Shown: positions 50,033 to 59,982, counted from the stretch's first letter. The stretch is DNA of 64,000 nt from Agrobacterium vitis (GCF_013337045.2 NZ_CP118260.1:372001-436000), one strand, 5' to 3'. Notes: generated by a model from the sequence alone, not told the origin. A program made the numbers and translations.

Positions 50033-50890
50033 ATGACACTGGTGGAAGTTGCGTTCCAGTCGCTTGCCTATGCAAGCGTGCTTTACCTCATATCCGTCGG
50101 CCTGTCGGTAACCCTCGGACTGATGGGTTTCGTCAATCTGGCGCACGGCGTTTTCGCCATGGCAGGTGGCTATATAGCGGCTACCGCGATCAGCGTCTGG
50201 GGCCTGCCCTGGCCGCTCGTGTTGCTCTGTGCTCCCCTTGCCGTCGCACTCCTGGCGGCGGTCGCGGAAAAGCTGCTCTATGCCCGGCTTTACGGTCGGT
50301 CTGAGCTGGATCAGGTTCTCTTCTGCATCGGATTGATCTTCATCGTCGGTGCGCTGGCGCGGTTGTTTTTCGGGCCGTTGATGCGCCCGGTGGTTATTCC
50401 TGCGTTTCTGGCACAAAATCTGACGGTCGGGCCTTTCTCATTCTATCTCTACAAGCTGGTGGTGATCGGTATCGGTATTCTCACTGCGGCCTTCATCCTG
50501 TTTGTGCTTGAACGCAGCCGGATCGGCGCCATCATCCGGGCCTCCGTTGAAAATCGTGGCATGGCGGAATCGATCGGGATTCGCACGAAACATGTGTTCA
50601 TGGCCACGTTTGCTTTTGGGGGCTCACTGGCGGCGCTGGGCGGCATGCTGGGGGCTGATGTCTTCGGGCTCAATCCGTCCTATGCCTTCGATATTCTCGT
50701 CTATGTTCAGATCGTCGTGGCTGTGGCGGGGCTTGGTACGTTGCGAGGCTCTTTCGTCGCAGCGCTTCTGGTCGGCACGGTCCAGACCGTTTCGGCCTAT
50801 TATGTGCCGGCTTTTGGCACCGTCATGCTGTTTCTCCTCGTCTTCATCCTGCTGCTGGTCAGGCCGCGCGGGCTGTTTGGAAGGGTATGA
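50033..50890 (+). CDS. livH: Branched-chain-type ABC transporter permease (LivH-like)
   Basis: A 285-residue permease with about eight hydrophobic segments. GLSVTLGLMGFVNLAHG and LGTLRGSFVAALLVG are characteristic LivH segments. AGGAGG six bases ahead of ATG 50033 sets the start. Confidence 0.9.
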   Translation: MTLVEVAFQSLAYASVLYLISVGLSVTLGLMGFVNLAHGVFAMAGGYIAATAISVWGLPWPLVLLCAPLAVALLAAVAEKLLYARLYGRSELDQVLFCIGLIFIVGALARLFFGPLMRPVVIPAFLAQNLTVGPFSFYLYKLVVIGIGILTAAFILFVLERSRIGAIIRASVENRGMAESIGIRTKHVFMATFAFGGSLAALGGMLGADVFGLNPSYAFDILVYVQIVVAVAGLGTLRGSFVAALLVGTVQTVSAYYVPAFGTVMLFLLVFILLLVRPRGLFGRV

Positions 50891-50899
50891 AGATTGAAA

Positions 50900-51898
50900 A
50901 TGTCAGATCGCTCCACTCTCGTCTCTCCACCGTCCAGGTTTGCCGGTTTCTTGCGCCGCAAGCATGGATTTAATCCGGCTGATGGGCTGATCGTCCTTGC
51001 ATTGGCGCTGGTGCCGCTGCTCGGCGACGATTATTACGCGCTCGGCTCCCAAGTCCTGGTGACGGTTATCTTCGCCTTGTCCCTTGATCTTCTGGTTGGC
51101 TATGCCGGGATTGTCACGCTGGGCCACGCCGCGTTTTTCGGGGTTGGCGCTTATGCCACCGGCATTGCCTCCAAATACGGCTGGGGCGAGCCATTGAGCG
51201 GCCTGTTGATTGGCGCAATCGCAGCCGGGCTGGTGGGCGCGGTGGTTGGAGCCATTGTTTTACGCACAGCGCGGTTCACCTTGCTGATGCTGACTCTTTG
51301 CACGGTGTTTCTGTTTGGCGAAATCGCCAACAAGGCGACCTGGCTGACCGGAGGCGTCGATGGCTTGGTGGGCATGGAGACCTGGCCGGTTTTGGGTGTT
51401 TACGAATTCGATCTGCTTGGCCAGGTTGGTTATTGGTTCTCTGCCCTGGTCTTTCTGCTTGTCTGGCTTGGGGTGCGCCGACTGGTGCATTCGCCTTTTG
51501 GACAGTCGATCATGGCGATCCGCGACAATCCCGGTCGCGCTGCTGCCATCGGCATCGCGGTCCGGCCACGCACATTGCTGATCTTCGTCATTTCCTGCTT
51601 GCTGGCCGGGCTCGCCGGTGCCCTGCAAGCTGAGGTCAATCAATTCGTTGGCCTGAAGGATATGAGTTTCGAACTGTCGGCAACTATTCTTGTCATGTTG
51701 GCGCTTGGGGGCTCAGGGCGGCTTTACGGCGCGATTATCGGACCGGCTGTCTATCTCGTCGCCCAGGACATTTTGTCGAAAGACAATCCTGTCATGTGGC
51801 AGCTCTGGCTGGGGATCATCCTCGTGGTGCTCGTTCTGTTCGCACCAGGGGGCATTACGCGGATTTTGGCTCAACTGCGCGGAAGGATCGGTCGATGA
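50900..51898 (+). CDS. livM: Branched-chain-type ABC transporter permease (LivM-like)
   Basis: A 332-residue permease with about nine hydrophobic segments, including the LivM-type GYAGIVTLGHAAFFGVGAYA and the loop SPFGQSIMAIRDNPGRAAAIG. ATG 50900 lies 9 bases after livH; TTG 50894 is in frame. It overlaps livG by ATGA. Confidence 0.9.
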   Translation: MSDRSTLVSPPSRFAGFLRRKHGFNPADGLIVLALALVPLLGDDYYALGSQVLVTVIFALSLDLLVGYAGIVTLGHAAFFGVGAYATGIASKYGWGEPLSGLLIGAIAAGLVGAVVGAIVLRTARFTLLMLTLCTVFLFGEIANKATWLTGGVDGLVGMETWPVLGVYEFDLLGQVGYWFSALVFLLVWLGVRRLVHSPFGQSIMAIRDNPGRAAAIGIAVRPRTLLIFVISCLLAGLAGALQAEVNQFVGLKDMSFELSATILVMLALGGSGRLYGAIIGPAVYLVAQDILSKDNPVMWQLWLGIILVVLVLFAPGGITRILAQLRGRIGR

Positions 51899-52638
51899 GC
51901 GCTTTGCAACTTGAAAACCTTACCTTGCAATTCGGTGGACTGGTGGTCACCAACAATGTTTCGCTTGTCCTCGAAAAGGGCGCACGCCATGCATTGATCG
52001 GGCCGAACGGTGCTGGCAAGACGACGCTGATCAATCTCATCACCGGCAGACTGACCCCACGCAAGGGAGCGATATTTCTCGACGGTATCGACCTTACAGG
52101 CATGGCGCAGCACAAGCGCGTTGCGCTAGGGCTGGTGCGCAATTTCCAGGTCACCAATCTCTTCACCTCCTTCACCGCCTTGGAAAATATCGCGCTTGCG
52201 ATTGGCGAACGTGAGGGTTTTGGGCTTTCGGTGGCACGGCATCGGGGCTTCCCGGCAAAGGTGGTGGCGGAGGCAGATGAGATCGCCCATCGTATGCGCC
52301 TCGCCAATGTCCCGCATGTTCCAGTCCGCGATCTGGCCTATGGCCAGCAGCGTCTCGTGGAACTGGCGGTCGCCATGGCCTTGCGCCCGAAAGTGCTGCT
52401 GCTGGATGAACCGGCTGCGGGCCTGCCTGCGGCGGATCATGAGGTGATCCTCACTATTCTTGACGAATTGCCTGATGACGTCGCCGTCTTGCTCATCGAA
52501 CACGATATGCCATTGGTTTTCCGCTTTGCACGGGAGATCACGGTTTTGGCCGAGGGAACCATCATCGCGCGGGGCACGCCAGAGGAAATCCGCCATGACG
52601 CCAATGTCCGTGCCGCTTATCTGGGGAACCGTTCATGA
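51895..52638 (+). CDS. livG: Branched-chain-type ABC transporter ATPase (LivG-like)
   Basis: A 247-residue ATPase with Walker A GPNGAGKTT, signature region LAYGQQRLVELA, Walker B VLLLDEPAAGLP and the switch histidine in LIEHDMPL. ATGA overlaps on both sides. Confidence 0.92.
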   Translation: MSALQLENLTLQFGGLVVTNNVSLVLEKGARHALIGPNGAGKTTLINLITGRLTPRKGAIFLDGIDLTGMAQHKRVALGLVRNFQVTNLFTSFTALENIALAIGEREGFGLSVARHRGFPAKVVAEADEIAHRMRLANVPHVPVRDLAYGQQRLVELAVAMALRPKVLLLDEPAAGLPAADHEVILTILDELPDDVAVLLIEHDMPLVFRFAREITVLAEGTIIARGTPEEIRHDANVRAAYLGNRS

Positions 52639-53342
52639 CCACAGACCTGCTTGAAATCCGAAATGTGGTGAGCGGTTACGGTCCGACCCGCATTATCAAT
52701 GGCATTGACCTGACCCTGCCCATGGGGGGTGGGCTGGCGCTGCTTGGTCGCAATGGCGCTGGCAAAACCACACTGCTCTGCACCATTGCCGGGCGCTTGG
52801 CGCTCAAGGAAGGCAGCATTCGCTTTAACTCTGCGGAAATTGGCGGGTTTTCGCCCAGCCAACGCTGCCGGCTTGGCATAGGCTTCGTGCCGCAGGAGCG
52901 GCAGATTTTTGCCACCTTGAGCGTCGAGGAAAACCTGCGCATTGCCGATCTTCGTCGAGGATGGACGATGGAGCGGGTCTACGAGCTTTTTCCCCGGCTT
53001 GCAGAGCGCCGGAAAAATGGTGGCAGCCAGCTTTCTGGTGGAGAGCAGCAGATGTTGGCAATAGGCCGTGCGCTGATGAGCCAGCCGACCTGCCTCCTGC
53101 TTGATGAGCCCTTCGAGGGCCTGGCACCTGTTATCGTCGATATGCTGCTTGAAGCACTGATCAAGCTTCGCAAAGAAAGCGAAATGTCGATGATCATCGT
53201 TGAGCAACATGCCAAACTGGCACTTGAAATCGCCGAACAGGGCATGGTTATCGAACGCGGCCAGGTCCGCGTCAGCGGTTCGCGTGAAAGCTTGCTCCAG
53301 GACTGGACCGAGATCGAGGATATGCTGGCCGTGACGCATTAA
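52635..53342 (+). CDS. livF: Branched-chain-type ABC transporter ATPase (LivF-like)
   Basis: A 235-residue ATPase: Walker A GRNGAGKTT, signature LSGGEQQM, Walker B CLLLDEPFEGLAP and IVEQHAKLAL. Last gene of the transporter operon, followed by the second RIME-like element. Confidence 0.92.
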   Translation: MTTDLLEIRNVVSGYGPTRIINGIDLTLPMGGGLALLGRNGAGKTTLLCTIAGRLALKEGSIRFNSAEIGGFSPSQRCRLGIGFVPQERQIFATLSVEENLRIADLRRGWTMERVYELFPRLAERRKNGGSQLSGGEQQMLAIGRALMSQPTCLLLDEPFEGLAPVIVDMLLEALIKLRKESEMSMIIVEQHAKLALEIAEQGMVIERGQVRVSGSRESLLQDWTEIEDMLAVTH

Positions 53343-53343
53343 A

Positions 53344-53443
53344 GTTTGCCTTAGGAAAAGCGGGGCATGATTTCCCCGAAAAGGCAAACAAAAACAAGAG
53401 CAGAGACGATCTGTCCGGCTCAGATTGAGGCGAACAGATCGTC
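53344..53443. repeat. RIME-like rhizobial intergenic element (copy B)
   Basis: GTTTGCC...GGCAAAC, then GACGATCTGT...ACAGATCGTC: two tandem palindromes in the same order as copy A at 49891. It fills the convergent gap between livF and the dehydratase gene and may serve as a bidirectional terminator. Confidence 0.55.
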
Positions 53444-53463
53444 AGCGATAGCGGCAGTCATTC

Positions 53464-55434
53464 TTATCTCGGAACGCCATCCGGGCGCAGCTGCCGTCGC
53501 TGGGCTGCGATACGGAACGGGGCGTTCATCGCACCATAACCACCATAGGCACCCCGTCGCTCGACGATTTCGAAGAAAAAGCCCTCACCGAAGGTGCGGC
53601 TGTAGATCTGGAAATACTCGCCATTGTCGTCGCGGTCGTAAAGGATGCTGGCCGAACGCAGGGCATCGGCAAAATCCGGTTCCAGACCGAAACGGGCTTC
53701 CAGATCGTCGTAATAATTGCGCGAGATGGTCAGCGCCTGGAAGCCGCAGGCTGAGAGCGCCTGCGCCGTCGCGAAGATATCGTCGGTCGCCAGGGCGATA
53801 TGCTGGATGCTAGTGCCGAAGCCTTCCTCGAGAAATTTTCCGGCGACGGTTTTCCGGTTATCGGCGCCGTTCAGCGTCACCCTGAAACGAGGGTCTGGTT
53901 TGCTTTCGATCGCCTGGCTGCGCACCAGACCGCCCGGATCGACCACATCGACCATGGGCGTGCGCCGCGTGGCGAAGATCGAGCCATAAAACAGCAGGCA
54001 TGTCAGCATCTCGTCATAGCGGGTTGTCTGGGCGAGATGGTCGATACGGGTCAGGCGGGTATTTGCCGGAGCCGGATTGGCCTCGACGTCTTTGAATTCC
54101 TGTTTCCAGATGCCGGATAGGGCAGGCGTGTCATCAAGGAAATAAATGACGCCATTGCTGACCCCTTGAATGGCAGGCACGGGTACTTCGCCCGGTTTGC
54201 GCGGTTCGGAAAAGCTCGTTGCCCCCAGCGCCGTGGCGCGCTTCAAGGCGTCTTCGGCACTTCCTACCTTCATGCCGAAGGCGTAGGCACTTGTGCCGTG
54301 GATTGCGTAGGATGCCCCGGCAAAACTGTTGTTTGTCGTATCTGTATTGATGAGAATGCGGATGTCGCCCTGGGTGTAAAGGTCAAGATCCCTGTTGCGA
54401 TGGGTGGCGGATTTCGAAAAGCCGAGTGTCGCTAAGAACGCCGCCAGATCCTGTTTTTCCTCGACCGACGTCGCAAATTCCACGAATTCGACGCCCTGGG
54501 TTTCGACAGGGGCTGGCATGGCCGGGGCGCTGAGCCGGATATCGGGCTCGAGGCGTTGGACCTGATCCATGAGGTAGACCAGCGAGCGGTGGCCGTCCTC
54601 GGCAATGGCACGCGGTGAGCCTCCCCGGAACTGGTCGTTGAAAATCTCCAGGGATAGCGGCCCGGTATAGCCTGTGGCGGCCACAGCACGCATGAAATCG
54701 ACCACCGGCAAGTCACCTTCGCAGGGCATGTTGCGGAAATGGCGGCTCCAGTAGAGCAGATCCATGTCAAACAGCGGCGCATCGGCGAGTTGGACGATGA
54801 AGATCTTGTCGCCGGGAATAGAGCGGATCGAGTTCGGATCGATCTTGCGCGACAGGGTGTGAAAACTGTCGAGGATCAGGCCGACATTGGCATGGTTTGC
54901 CCGGCGCACCACTTCCCAGGCATCCCTGTGGTCGTTGACGTGACGACCCCAGGCGAGCGCCTCGTATCCGACGCGGACGCCGTGCTTTGCCGCGCGTTCT
55001 CCCAGTTCCTGGAAATCGGCGGCGGCCCGGTCGATGCCGCCCAGCGAGATCGGCGAGACATTTGAGCAGATCAGCATCAGGTCGGTGCCTAGCTCATCCA
55101 TGATCTCGAATTTGCGCTCGGCCCGCTCAAAAGCGCGGGCCCGGTGCAGTTCCGGCATGCCTTCGAAATCGCGGAAGGGCTGGAACAGCGTAATGTCGAG
55201 ACCGTGGTCGGCGACCATTTTCGCCACATCCCGGGGGGAGGCATCATAGGTCAGGAAGTCGTTTTCGAAAATTTCGACACCGCTGAAGCCTGCCTTGGCA
55301 ATGGCTGCCAGCTTTTCAGGAAATTCCCCACTGATCGATACGGTTGCAATCGATGTCCGCATGGTTACTGTTCCGGTGCCTGGGTGGGGTGCTGAATGGG
55401 TGCTCGTCCGGTCGCTTTTGTCTGGGCTTGCCAT
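53464..55434 (-). CDS. quiC: 3-Dehydroshikimate dehydratase fused to an HPPD-like VOC domain (QuiC type)
   Basis: A 656-residue fusion. Residues about 25-300 are a sugar-phosphate-isomerase TIM barrel (GFSGVEIFENDFL, with metal-binding acidic residues in ALAWGRHVND, LILDSFHTL and SLEIFND). Residues about 310-640 are a two-domain VOC module like 4-hydroxyphenylpyruvate dioxygenase (VEFVEFATS, RIDHLAQT, IQHIALATDDI, EYFQIYSRTFGEGFFFEI). This is the QuiC1 architecture that dehydrates 3-dehydroshikimate to protocatechuate. ATG 55434 is chosen for its strong GGAAAGGAAG site; family homology begins at M25 (55362), the alternative start. Divergent from a TetR gene. Confidence 0.88.
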   Translation of the reverse strand: MASPDKSDRTSTHSAPHPGTGTVTMRTSIATVSISGEFPEKLAAIAKAGFSGVEIFENDFLTYDASPRDVAKMVADHGLDITLFQPFRDFEGMPELHRARAFERAERKFEIMDELGTDLMLICSNVSPISLGGIDRAAADFQELGERAAKHGVRVGYEALAWGRHVNDHRDAWEVVRRANHANVGLILDSFHTLSRKIDPNSIRSIPGDKIFIVQLADAPLFDMDLLYWSRHFRNMPCEGDLPVVDFMRAVAATGYTGPLSLEIFNDQFRGGSPRAIAEDGHRSLVYLMDQVQRLEPDIRLSAPAMPAPVETQGVEFVEFATSVEEKQDLAAFLATLGFSKSATHRNRDLDLYTQGDIRILINTDTTNNSFAGASYAIHGTSAYAFGMKVGSAEDALKRATALGATSFSEPRKPGEVPVPAIQGVSNGVIYFLDDTPALSGIWKQEFKDVEANPAPANTRLTRIDHLAQTTRYDEMLTCLLFYGSIFATRRTPMVDVVDPGGLVRSQAIESKPDPRFRVTLNGADNRKTVAGKFLEEGFGTSIQHIALATDDIFATAQALSACGFQALTISRNYYDDLEARFGLEPDFADALRSASILYDRDDNGEYFQIYSRTFGEGFFFEIVERRGAYGGYGAMNAPFRIAAQRRQLRPDGVPR

Positions 55435-55455
55435 ATTGCTTCCTTTCCGGCTTTA

Positions 55456-55479
55456 TGTACTGCTTGGTTAAGAAGTAGA
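55456..55479. promoter_or_regulatory. Candidate TetR operator between quiC and tetR
   Basis: TACTGCTT-GGTT-AAGAAGTA (55458-55477) is a near-perfect inverted repeat in the 74-base divergent gap. The enclosing 24 bases match 15 of 24 with a segment at 60803-60826 upstream of the shikimate-type transporter operon. Confidence 0.5.
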
Positions 55480-55508
55480 GCCTGGCGTTGCTGCCTGGCG
55501 GCGGATGG

Positions 55509-56237
55509 ATGATGAAACGGGACGCAACCACGCGAGACGGTAAAGAGGCTCGCCCGGTCAAAGGGGAGCCTGGCAAACGGGACACGGCCAAACGGGACCC
55601 GGAAGGCGTTCGCCGCGACATCCTGTCGGTTGCGATGGAAGAGTTTTCGCAAAACGGCCTGTCTGGCGCACGCATTGATGAGATCGCCGCCAGAACCCGC
55701 ACGTCCAAGCGGATGATCTATTATTATTTTGGCGATAAGGAAGGGCTTTACCAGCGCGTTCTGGAGGAAGCCTATGGCAAGGTTCGCGGCGGAGAAATGG
55801 ACCTGGAGCTGGAAGGGCTCGACCCCATCGCCGCGCTCGACAAGCTCTGTCGGTTTACCTTCGACCATCACCGCCGCAACCCTGCCTTCATTCGCATGGT
55901 GATCATCGAGAATATTCATCACGGCCGTCATATGCAATTGTCCGAGACGATCAGGGGTCTCAACCAGCCGGCAATCGAGGCGCTGCACGGCGTTTTGCTG
56001 CGCGGGCAGGAGCAGGGACTGTTCCGGCAGGGCATCGACCCGCTTGAATTGCACTGGCAGATCAGCGCGCTGTCGTTTTTCAATGTGTCGAACGCGGCCA
56101 GTTTTTCCGTGATTTTCGGCAATGCGCTGTTTACGGCAGACGGCCAGGAGACCCTGTCGCGCCACGTGGCCGACATGGTGCTGCGCTATGTGCTGCGTGC
56201 CGAGCATATCAGCCCGATCGAGCAACGCGGCCGATAA
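55509..56237 (+). CDS. TetR-family transcriptional regulator
   Basis: A 242-residue regulator with an unusually charged N-terminal arm (about 30 residues rich in K, R and D). The HTH follows ([19 protein letters not shown], then [19 protein letters not shown]) and a helical ligand domain. ATG 55509 or 55512 are equivalent; a TTG at 55488 is possible. Divergent from quiC, so it probably senses a quinate-pathway compound and controls quiC and the aroE/aroQ operon. Its 3' end overlaps aroQ by 29 bp in convergent orientation. Confidence 0.87.
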   Translation: MMKRDATTRDGKEARPVKGEPGKRDTAKRDPEGVRRDILSVAMEEFSQNGLSGARIDEIAARTRTSKRMIYYYFGDKEGLYQRVLEEAYGKVRGGEMDLELEGLDPIAALDKLCRFTFDHHRRNPAFIRMVIIENIHHGRHMQLSETIRGLNQPAIEALHGVLLRGQEQGLFRQGIDPLELHWQISALSFFNVSNAASFSVIFGNALFTADGQETLSRHVADMVLRYVLRAEHISPIEQRGR

Positions 56238-56652
56238 GATGGCGCAATGCCATTTCATAGCCCTCGATGCCCAGCCCTGCGATGACGCCCTCCGCCCGCG
56301 TTGAAACGTAGGAGTGATGCCGGAACACCTCTCGCTTGTGGATGTTCGAAATATGCACTTCGATGACCGGTGCCTCAAAAGTGTTGAGCGCGTCAAGGAT
56401 CGCCACCGATGTGTGGGTGAAGGCGCCGGGATTGATGACGATTCCAGCCGCCTTGCCGCGCGCTTCGTGGACCCAGTCGATGATCTCGTATTCCCGGTTG
56501 CTTTGCGCGAAAAAAATCGAATGTCCTGCCGCCTCGGCAATCACCCGGCAATTGTCCTCGACATCGGCAAGGGTTTCACGACCGTAAATCTCAGGCTGAC
56601 GTTGGCCGAGAAGATTGAGATTTGGACCGTTCAGGATGAAAAACAGGCTCAT
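56209..56652 (-). CDS. aroQ: 3-Dehydroquinate dehydratase, type II
   Basis: A 147-residue dodecameric-type dehydroquinase. Catalytic R18 and Y23 lie in [21 protein letters not shown] and the histidine of [11 protein letters not shown] complete the site. It interconverts 3-dehydroquinate and 3-dehydroshikimate. ATGA overlap with aroE. Given neighbours it probably serves quinate catabolism, not aromatic amino acid synthesis. Confidence 0.93.
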   Translation of the reverse strand: MSLFFILNGPNLNLLGQRQPEIYGRETLADVEDNCRVIAEAAGHSIFFAQSNREYEIIDWVHEARGKAAGIVINPGAFTHTSVAILDALNTFEAPVIEVHISNIHKREVFRHHSYVSTRAEGVIAGLGIEGYEMALRHLIGRVARSG

Positions 56653-57518
56653 GCCGCTCCCTCCGAAAGACAAAGTTCAGTGAAATGGGCGCTCATCCGC
56701 TCGGCATCCGGCTCATAGCCGCAGAACAGACGGAAGGCACCGACCGCCTGAAACACCGCCATCCCGCCGCCGGGCAGTGTTTGGCAGCCCTTGTCGCGCG
56801 CTGTTGCGATCAGTTCGGTGACGAGCGGCATATAGACGATGTCGGCAACCCAATGGCGCGGCGCGATCAGGTCAGCGGCGACCGGCATTCCCGGATGGGC
56901 GGGCATCCCGACCGGGGTGGCGTGAATAAGGCCATCGGCCTCAGCTAACGACTGGCCAGGATTGGTGACGGCATGGGCGCGTCCCGCGTTGAACCGGTCA
57001 TTGAGTGTCGCTGCCAGCCCTTGGGCTCTCGTGAGGTCCTGGTCGAAAATGTCCAACTGCTCGATCCCCAATTTCAGCGCGGCATGGGCAACGGCAACCC
57101 CCGCGCCGCCTGCGCCGATCAGCAATGCCCGTTTCAGCGCTGCATCCGGCAGGCCGCGCTGGAAGCTTTCGTAGAAGCCTGACCAGTCAGTATTATGGCC
57201 GATCCGCTTGCCATCTTTGAAGACGACCGTATTCACGGCGCCTAGCATCCGGGCATCTTCGGAAAGATCGTCAAGATATGGAATGACCGCCTGCTTGAAG
57301 GGATGGGTGATATTGGTGCCGGCAAACCCGCGTGCCTGGCACTCGTCCAGCAGATCGGGGAGCGCGCTTTCCGGCAGGTTGCGCACATGGATATCGAGCA
57401 ATTCGTAGCGATAATCCAGCCCGTGCGCCGCCCCTTCGTGCATATGCAAAGCGGGAGATTTGGAGAGCTGGATATCGGTACCGATCAGCCCGACGTGAAG
57501 AATGGGTTTCTCTGTCAT
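56649..57518 (-). CDS. aroE: Shikimate/quinate dehydrogenase
   Basis: A 289-residue AroE-fold enzyme. Substrate residues: the serines of QLSKSPALH, catalytic K75 (THPFKQ) and D111 (NTDWSGF). The nucleotide motif [12 protein letters not shown] follows. ATG 57518 has GTGGA seven bases upstream; GTG 57530 is in frame. It oxidises shikimate or quinate to the 3-dehydro compounds. In one operon with aroQ and a complete ABC importer, so the catabolic (YdiB/QuiA-like) role is more likely. Confidence 0.9.
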   Translation of the reverse strand: MTEKPILHVGLIGTDIQLSKSPALHMHEGAAHGLDYRYELLDIHVRNLPESALPDLLDECQARGFAGTNITHPFKQAVIPYLDDLSEDARMLGAVNTVVFKDGKRIGHNTDWSGFYESFQRGLPDAALKRALLIGAGGAGVAVAHAALKLGIEQLDIFDQDLTRAQGLAATLNDRFNAGRAHAVTNPGQSLAEADGLIHATPVGMPAHPGMPVAADLIAPRHWVADIVYMPLVTELIATARDKGCQTLPGGGMAVFQAVGAFRLFCGYEPDAERMSAHFTELCLSEGAA

Positions 57519-57589
57519 GAATGCGTCCACTTGGTCGGCGTGGTGAAGGCTCTTACCTGCCTGTTGCGTTGTCGCGGCGGCAATTCCGC

Positions 57590-58348
57590 TCAGTGATGGG
57601 CAAGAATTTCGCCCAGGAAGGCGCGGGTGCGCTGATGCTGAGGATTGCGGAAGAACTCCTCCGGTGGTCCTTCCTCGATGATCTGCGCGGAGGCCATGAA
57701 CACGACACGATCTGCAACCTGACGGGCAAAGCCCATTTCATGGGTGACGCAGATCATCGTCATGCCGTCGCGGGCAAGACTGATCATTGTATCCAGCACT
57801 TCCTTGACCATTTCCGGGTCAAGAGCCGACGTTGGCTCATCGAACAGCATCGCCTTCGGTTCCATGCAAAGCGCGCGCGCGATAGCGACGCGTTGCTGCT
57901 GACCGCCGGAAAGCTGGGCGGGATATTTGTCCGCCTGGTCCAGAATGTGAACACGATCCAGATATTTGCGGGCGACCTCTTCGGCTTGTGGCTTCTGAAG
58001 CCCCTTCACCCGCATCGGCGCAAGGGTGCAGTTTTCCAGGATGGTCATGTGCGGAAACAGGTTGAAGCTCTGGAACACCATGCCAACCTCGCGGCGCACG
58101 GCGTCGATGGTGCGGCTCGCGCTGGTGAGCGTGGTGCCTTCGACGGTGATCTTGCCTTCCTGGATGTCCTCCAGATGATTTATGCAGCGGATCAATGTCG
58201 ATTTTCCGGAGCCGGACGGCCCGCAAAGGACGATTTTTTCACCTTTGCGGACTGTCAGGTTGATGTCTTTCAGCGCGTGGTAGGCTCCATACCACTTTCC
58301 AACGCCTTCAAGTGCGATCAGTGGAACCTGTGCGGTGGATTGTTGCAT
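57590..58348 (-). CDS. Polar-amino-acid-type ABC transporter ATPase (GlnQ-like)
   Basis: A 252-residue ATPase with Walker [10 protein letters not shown], signature LSGGQQQR, Walker [15 protein letters not shown] and the switch VTHEMGFA, all typical of the PAAT family. Operon neighbours are the binding protein upstream and aroE downstream, so the cargo is probably shikimate or quinate. Confidence 0.92.
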   Translation of the reverse strand: MQQSTAQVPLIALEGVGKWYGAYHALKDINLTVRKGEKIVLCGPSGSGKSTLIRCINHLEDIQEGKITVEGTTLTSASRTIDAVRREVGMVFQSFNLFPHMTILENCTLAPMRVKGLQKPQAEEVARKYLDRVHILDQADKYPAQLSGGQQQRVAIARALCMEPKAMLFDEPTSALDPEMVKEVLDTMISLARDGMTMICVTHEMGFARQVADRVVFMASAQIIEEGPPEEFFRNPQHQRTRAFLGEILAHH

Positions 58349-58361
58349 GGAAGCCTCTCCA

Positions 58362-59204
58362 TTACTTCGCGGTGAACGGGATGTCCGGAAGCGAATCCGG
58401 GAATGCCGGAACGTCGCGCTTCATCCACTTGGCGTAGATCTTTGCCAGTTGGCCATCGGCCTTGATCTTGTCGATGAAGCTGTTGATGCTTTCGTTCCAG
58501 TCCTTCTCGCCCGGACGCATCCCGGCGCCGTTATAGAGCGTGACAAGGTCGAACTTCGTTTCATACTTGCCTGCGGCAGCAGCGTTCAGGCGGTCGCCAT
58601 AGAACTGGTTGCCACCAACAGCCTCGACCTGACCTGAAATCAGAGCCTGGATGTTTGCTGCGTCATCATCGAAACGCAGGATGCTGGCCTTGGTGCCAGC
58701 GCCAGCGGTGATGGCGGTGTCCATGGCGCTGGATTTCGGCACGCCGACGGACACGCCGGTCAGATCGTCATAGCTGCCGATCTTCTTGTCCTTCGGTCCG
58801 TAGACTGACAAGACGTTGCCGGCATAGGGCTTGGAGAACTGGATGGTCTTGGCGCGGTCGGCAGTCATGCCCATGGTGGCAAACAGGATATCGACCTTGC
58901 CGGTCATCAGGGCGGGAATGCGGTTGGCCACGGCCAGCGGCACAAACTCGGCCTTGACGCCGAGATAGTCCGCATAAGCCTTGCCGATATCTGCATCCAG
59001 ACCGTCCTGCACGCCGCTGGAATTAACAAAGCCCCACGGCGAATTGTCGCCCTGAATGCCGATGATGACCTTGCCCTTGGCCTTGGCCTGTTCCAGCGTA
59101 CCGGCGAAGGCCGTGGCGGGAGCGACGAGCGACATGGTCGCCGCCGCCGCGATGAGGGCGAGCGCCGTGCGGCGCTTGATTGTCATTGTCCTGGATTTCA
59201 TCAT
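58362..59204 (-). CDS. Polar-amino-acid-type ABC transporter substrate-binding protein
   Basis: A 280-residue SBP_bac_3 protein with a signal peptide ([19 protein letters not shown], cleavage near AFAG). Features: [24 protein letters not shown], and the [21 protein letters not shown] segment. The usual ligand-binding carboxylate contacts are present but the ligand cannot be read. GGAGGAG lies before the tandem ATGs at 59204 and 59201. Confidence 0.9.
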   Translation of the reverse strand: MMKSRTMTIKRRTALALIAAAATMSLVAPATAFAGTLEQAKAKGKVIIGIQGDNSPWGFVNSSGVQDGLDADIGKAYADYLGVKAEFVPLAVANRIPALMTGKVDILFATMGMTADRAKTIQFSKPYAGNVLSVYGPKDKKIGSYDDLTGVSVGVPKSSAMDTAITAGAGTKASILRFDDDAANIQALISGQVEAVGGNQFYGDRLNAAAAGKYETKFDLVTLYNGAGMRPGEKDWNESINSFIDKIKADGQLAKIYAKWMKRDVPAFPDSLPDIPFTAK

Positions 59205-59331
59205 TTGCTCCTCCTTACAAAGCTGATGAGAGTGGTGCTTGGCACCAAACCTGGTGTCGTCTTTTGTTGTGCTTTCCTTGTTTTCGTTTTGTATTGAGGA
59301 AAGCCGGGTTCTACACGTCGTCTGGCAAACT

Positions 59332-59982
59332 TTACCGGGCGGCGGCTTGAAGCCGTTTCTCTTTTCTGGCGCCCCAGAGTGAAAGCGGCCAGCAAATCAG
59401 GAAATAGATGATGCCGACGATGGCAAAGACCGTCAGCGGACGGAATGTCTGGTTGGAGACGATCTGCCCCGCCCGCGACAGCTCCACGAAACCGACAATG
59501 GCGGCAAGCGAGGTGCCTTTGATCAATTGCACCAGAAAGCCGATGGTGGCGGGCAGGGAGACTTTGAACGCCTGCGGCAGGACCACGTCCTTCATGATCG
59601 ATGCGTAATGCAGGCCGAGCGCTTTTGCAGCCTCTGTCTGCCCCTTGGGTACGGCCTGAATGCCACCGCGCCAGATATCGCCCAGAAAGGCGCTGGCATG
59701 CAGCGTGAAGGCAATGGCGACAGCGATCCAGGCATCCACATCCAAGCCCAGCAAGGCAACGCCGTAATAGACGACGAACAGTTGCATCAGCAGCGGAGTG
59801 CCTTGAAAGACGGCGATATAGCCAGCGGTCGCCGTGCGCAGGGCGGCACTGTCGGCCACCCGGGCCAGAGCGACGCAAAGGCCGAAGAAGCCACCGCCGA
59901 CAAAGCCGATGGCGGTCAACGCCAGCGTCCATTTCAAGCCTTGCAGCAGGAAGAACAGTTCATTGGGTCCGATAGAAGCCAT
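59332..59982 (-). CDS. Polar-amino-acid-type ABC transporter permease
   Basis: A 216-residue HisM/GlnP-type permease with about five hydrophobic segments and the EAA-loop TEAAKALGLHYASIMKDVVLPQA. A GAGGAAGAG lies upstream of ATG 59982. Pairs with the permease at 59993. Confidence 0.9.
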   Translation of the reverse strand: MASIGPNELFFLLQGLKWTLALTAIGFVGGGFFGLCVALARVADSAALRTATAGYIAVFQGTPLLMQLFVVYYGVALLGLDVDAWIAVAIAFTLHASAFLGDIWRGGIQAVPKGQTEAAKALGLHYASIMKDVVLPQAFKVSLPATIGFLVQLIKGTSLAAIVGFVELSRAGQIVSNQTFRPLTVFAIVGIIYFLICWPLSLWGARKEKRLQAAAR

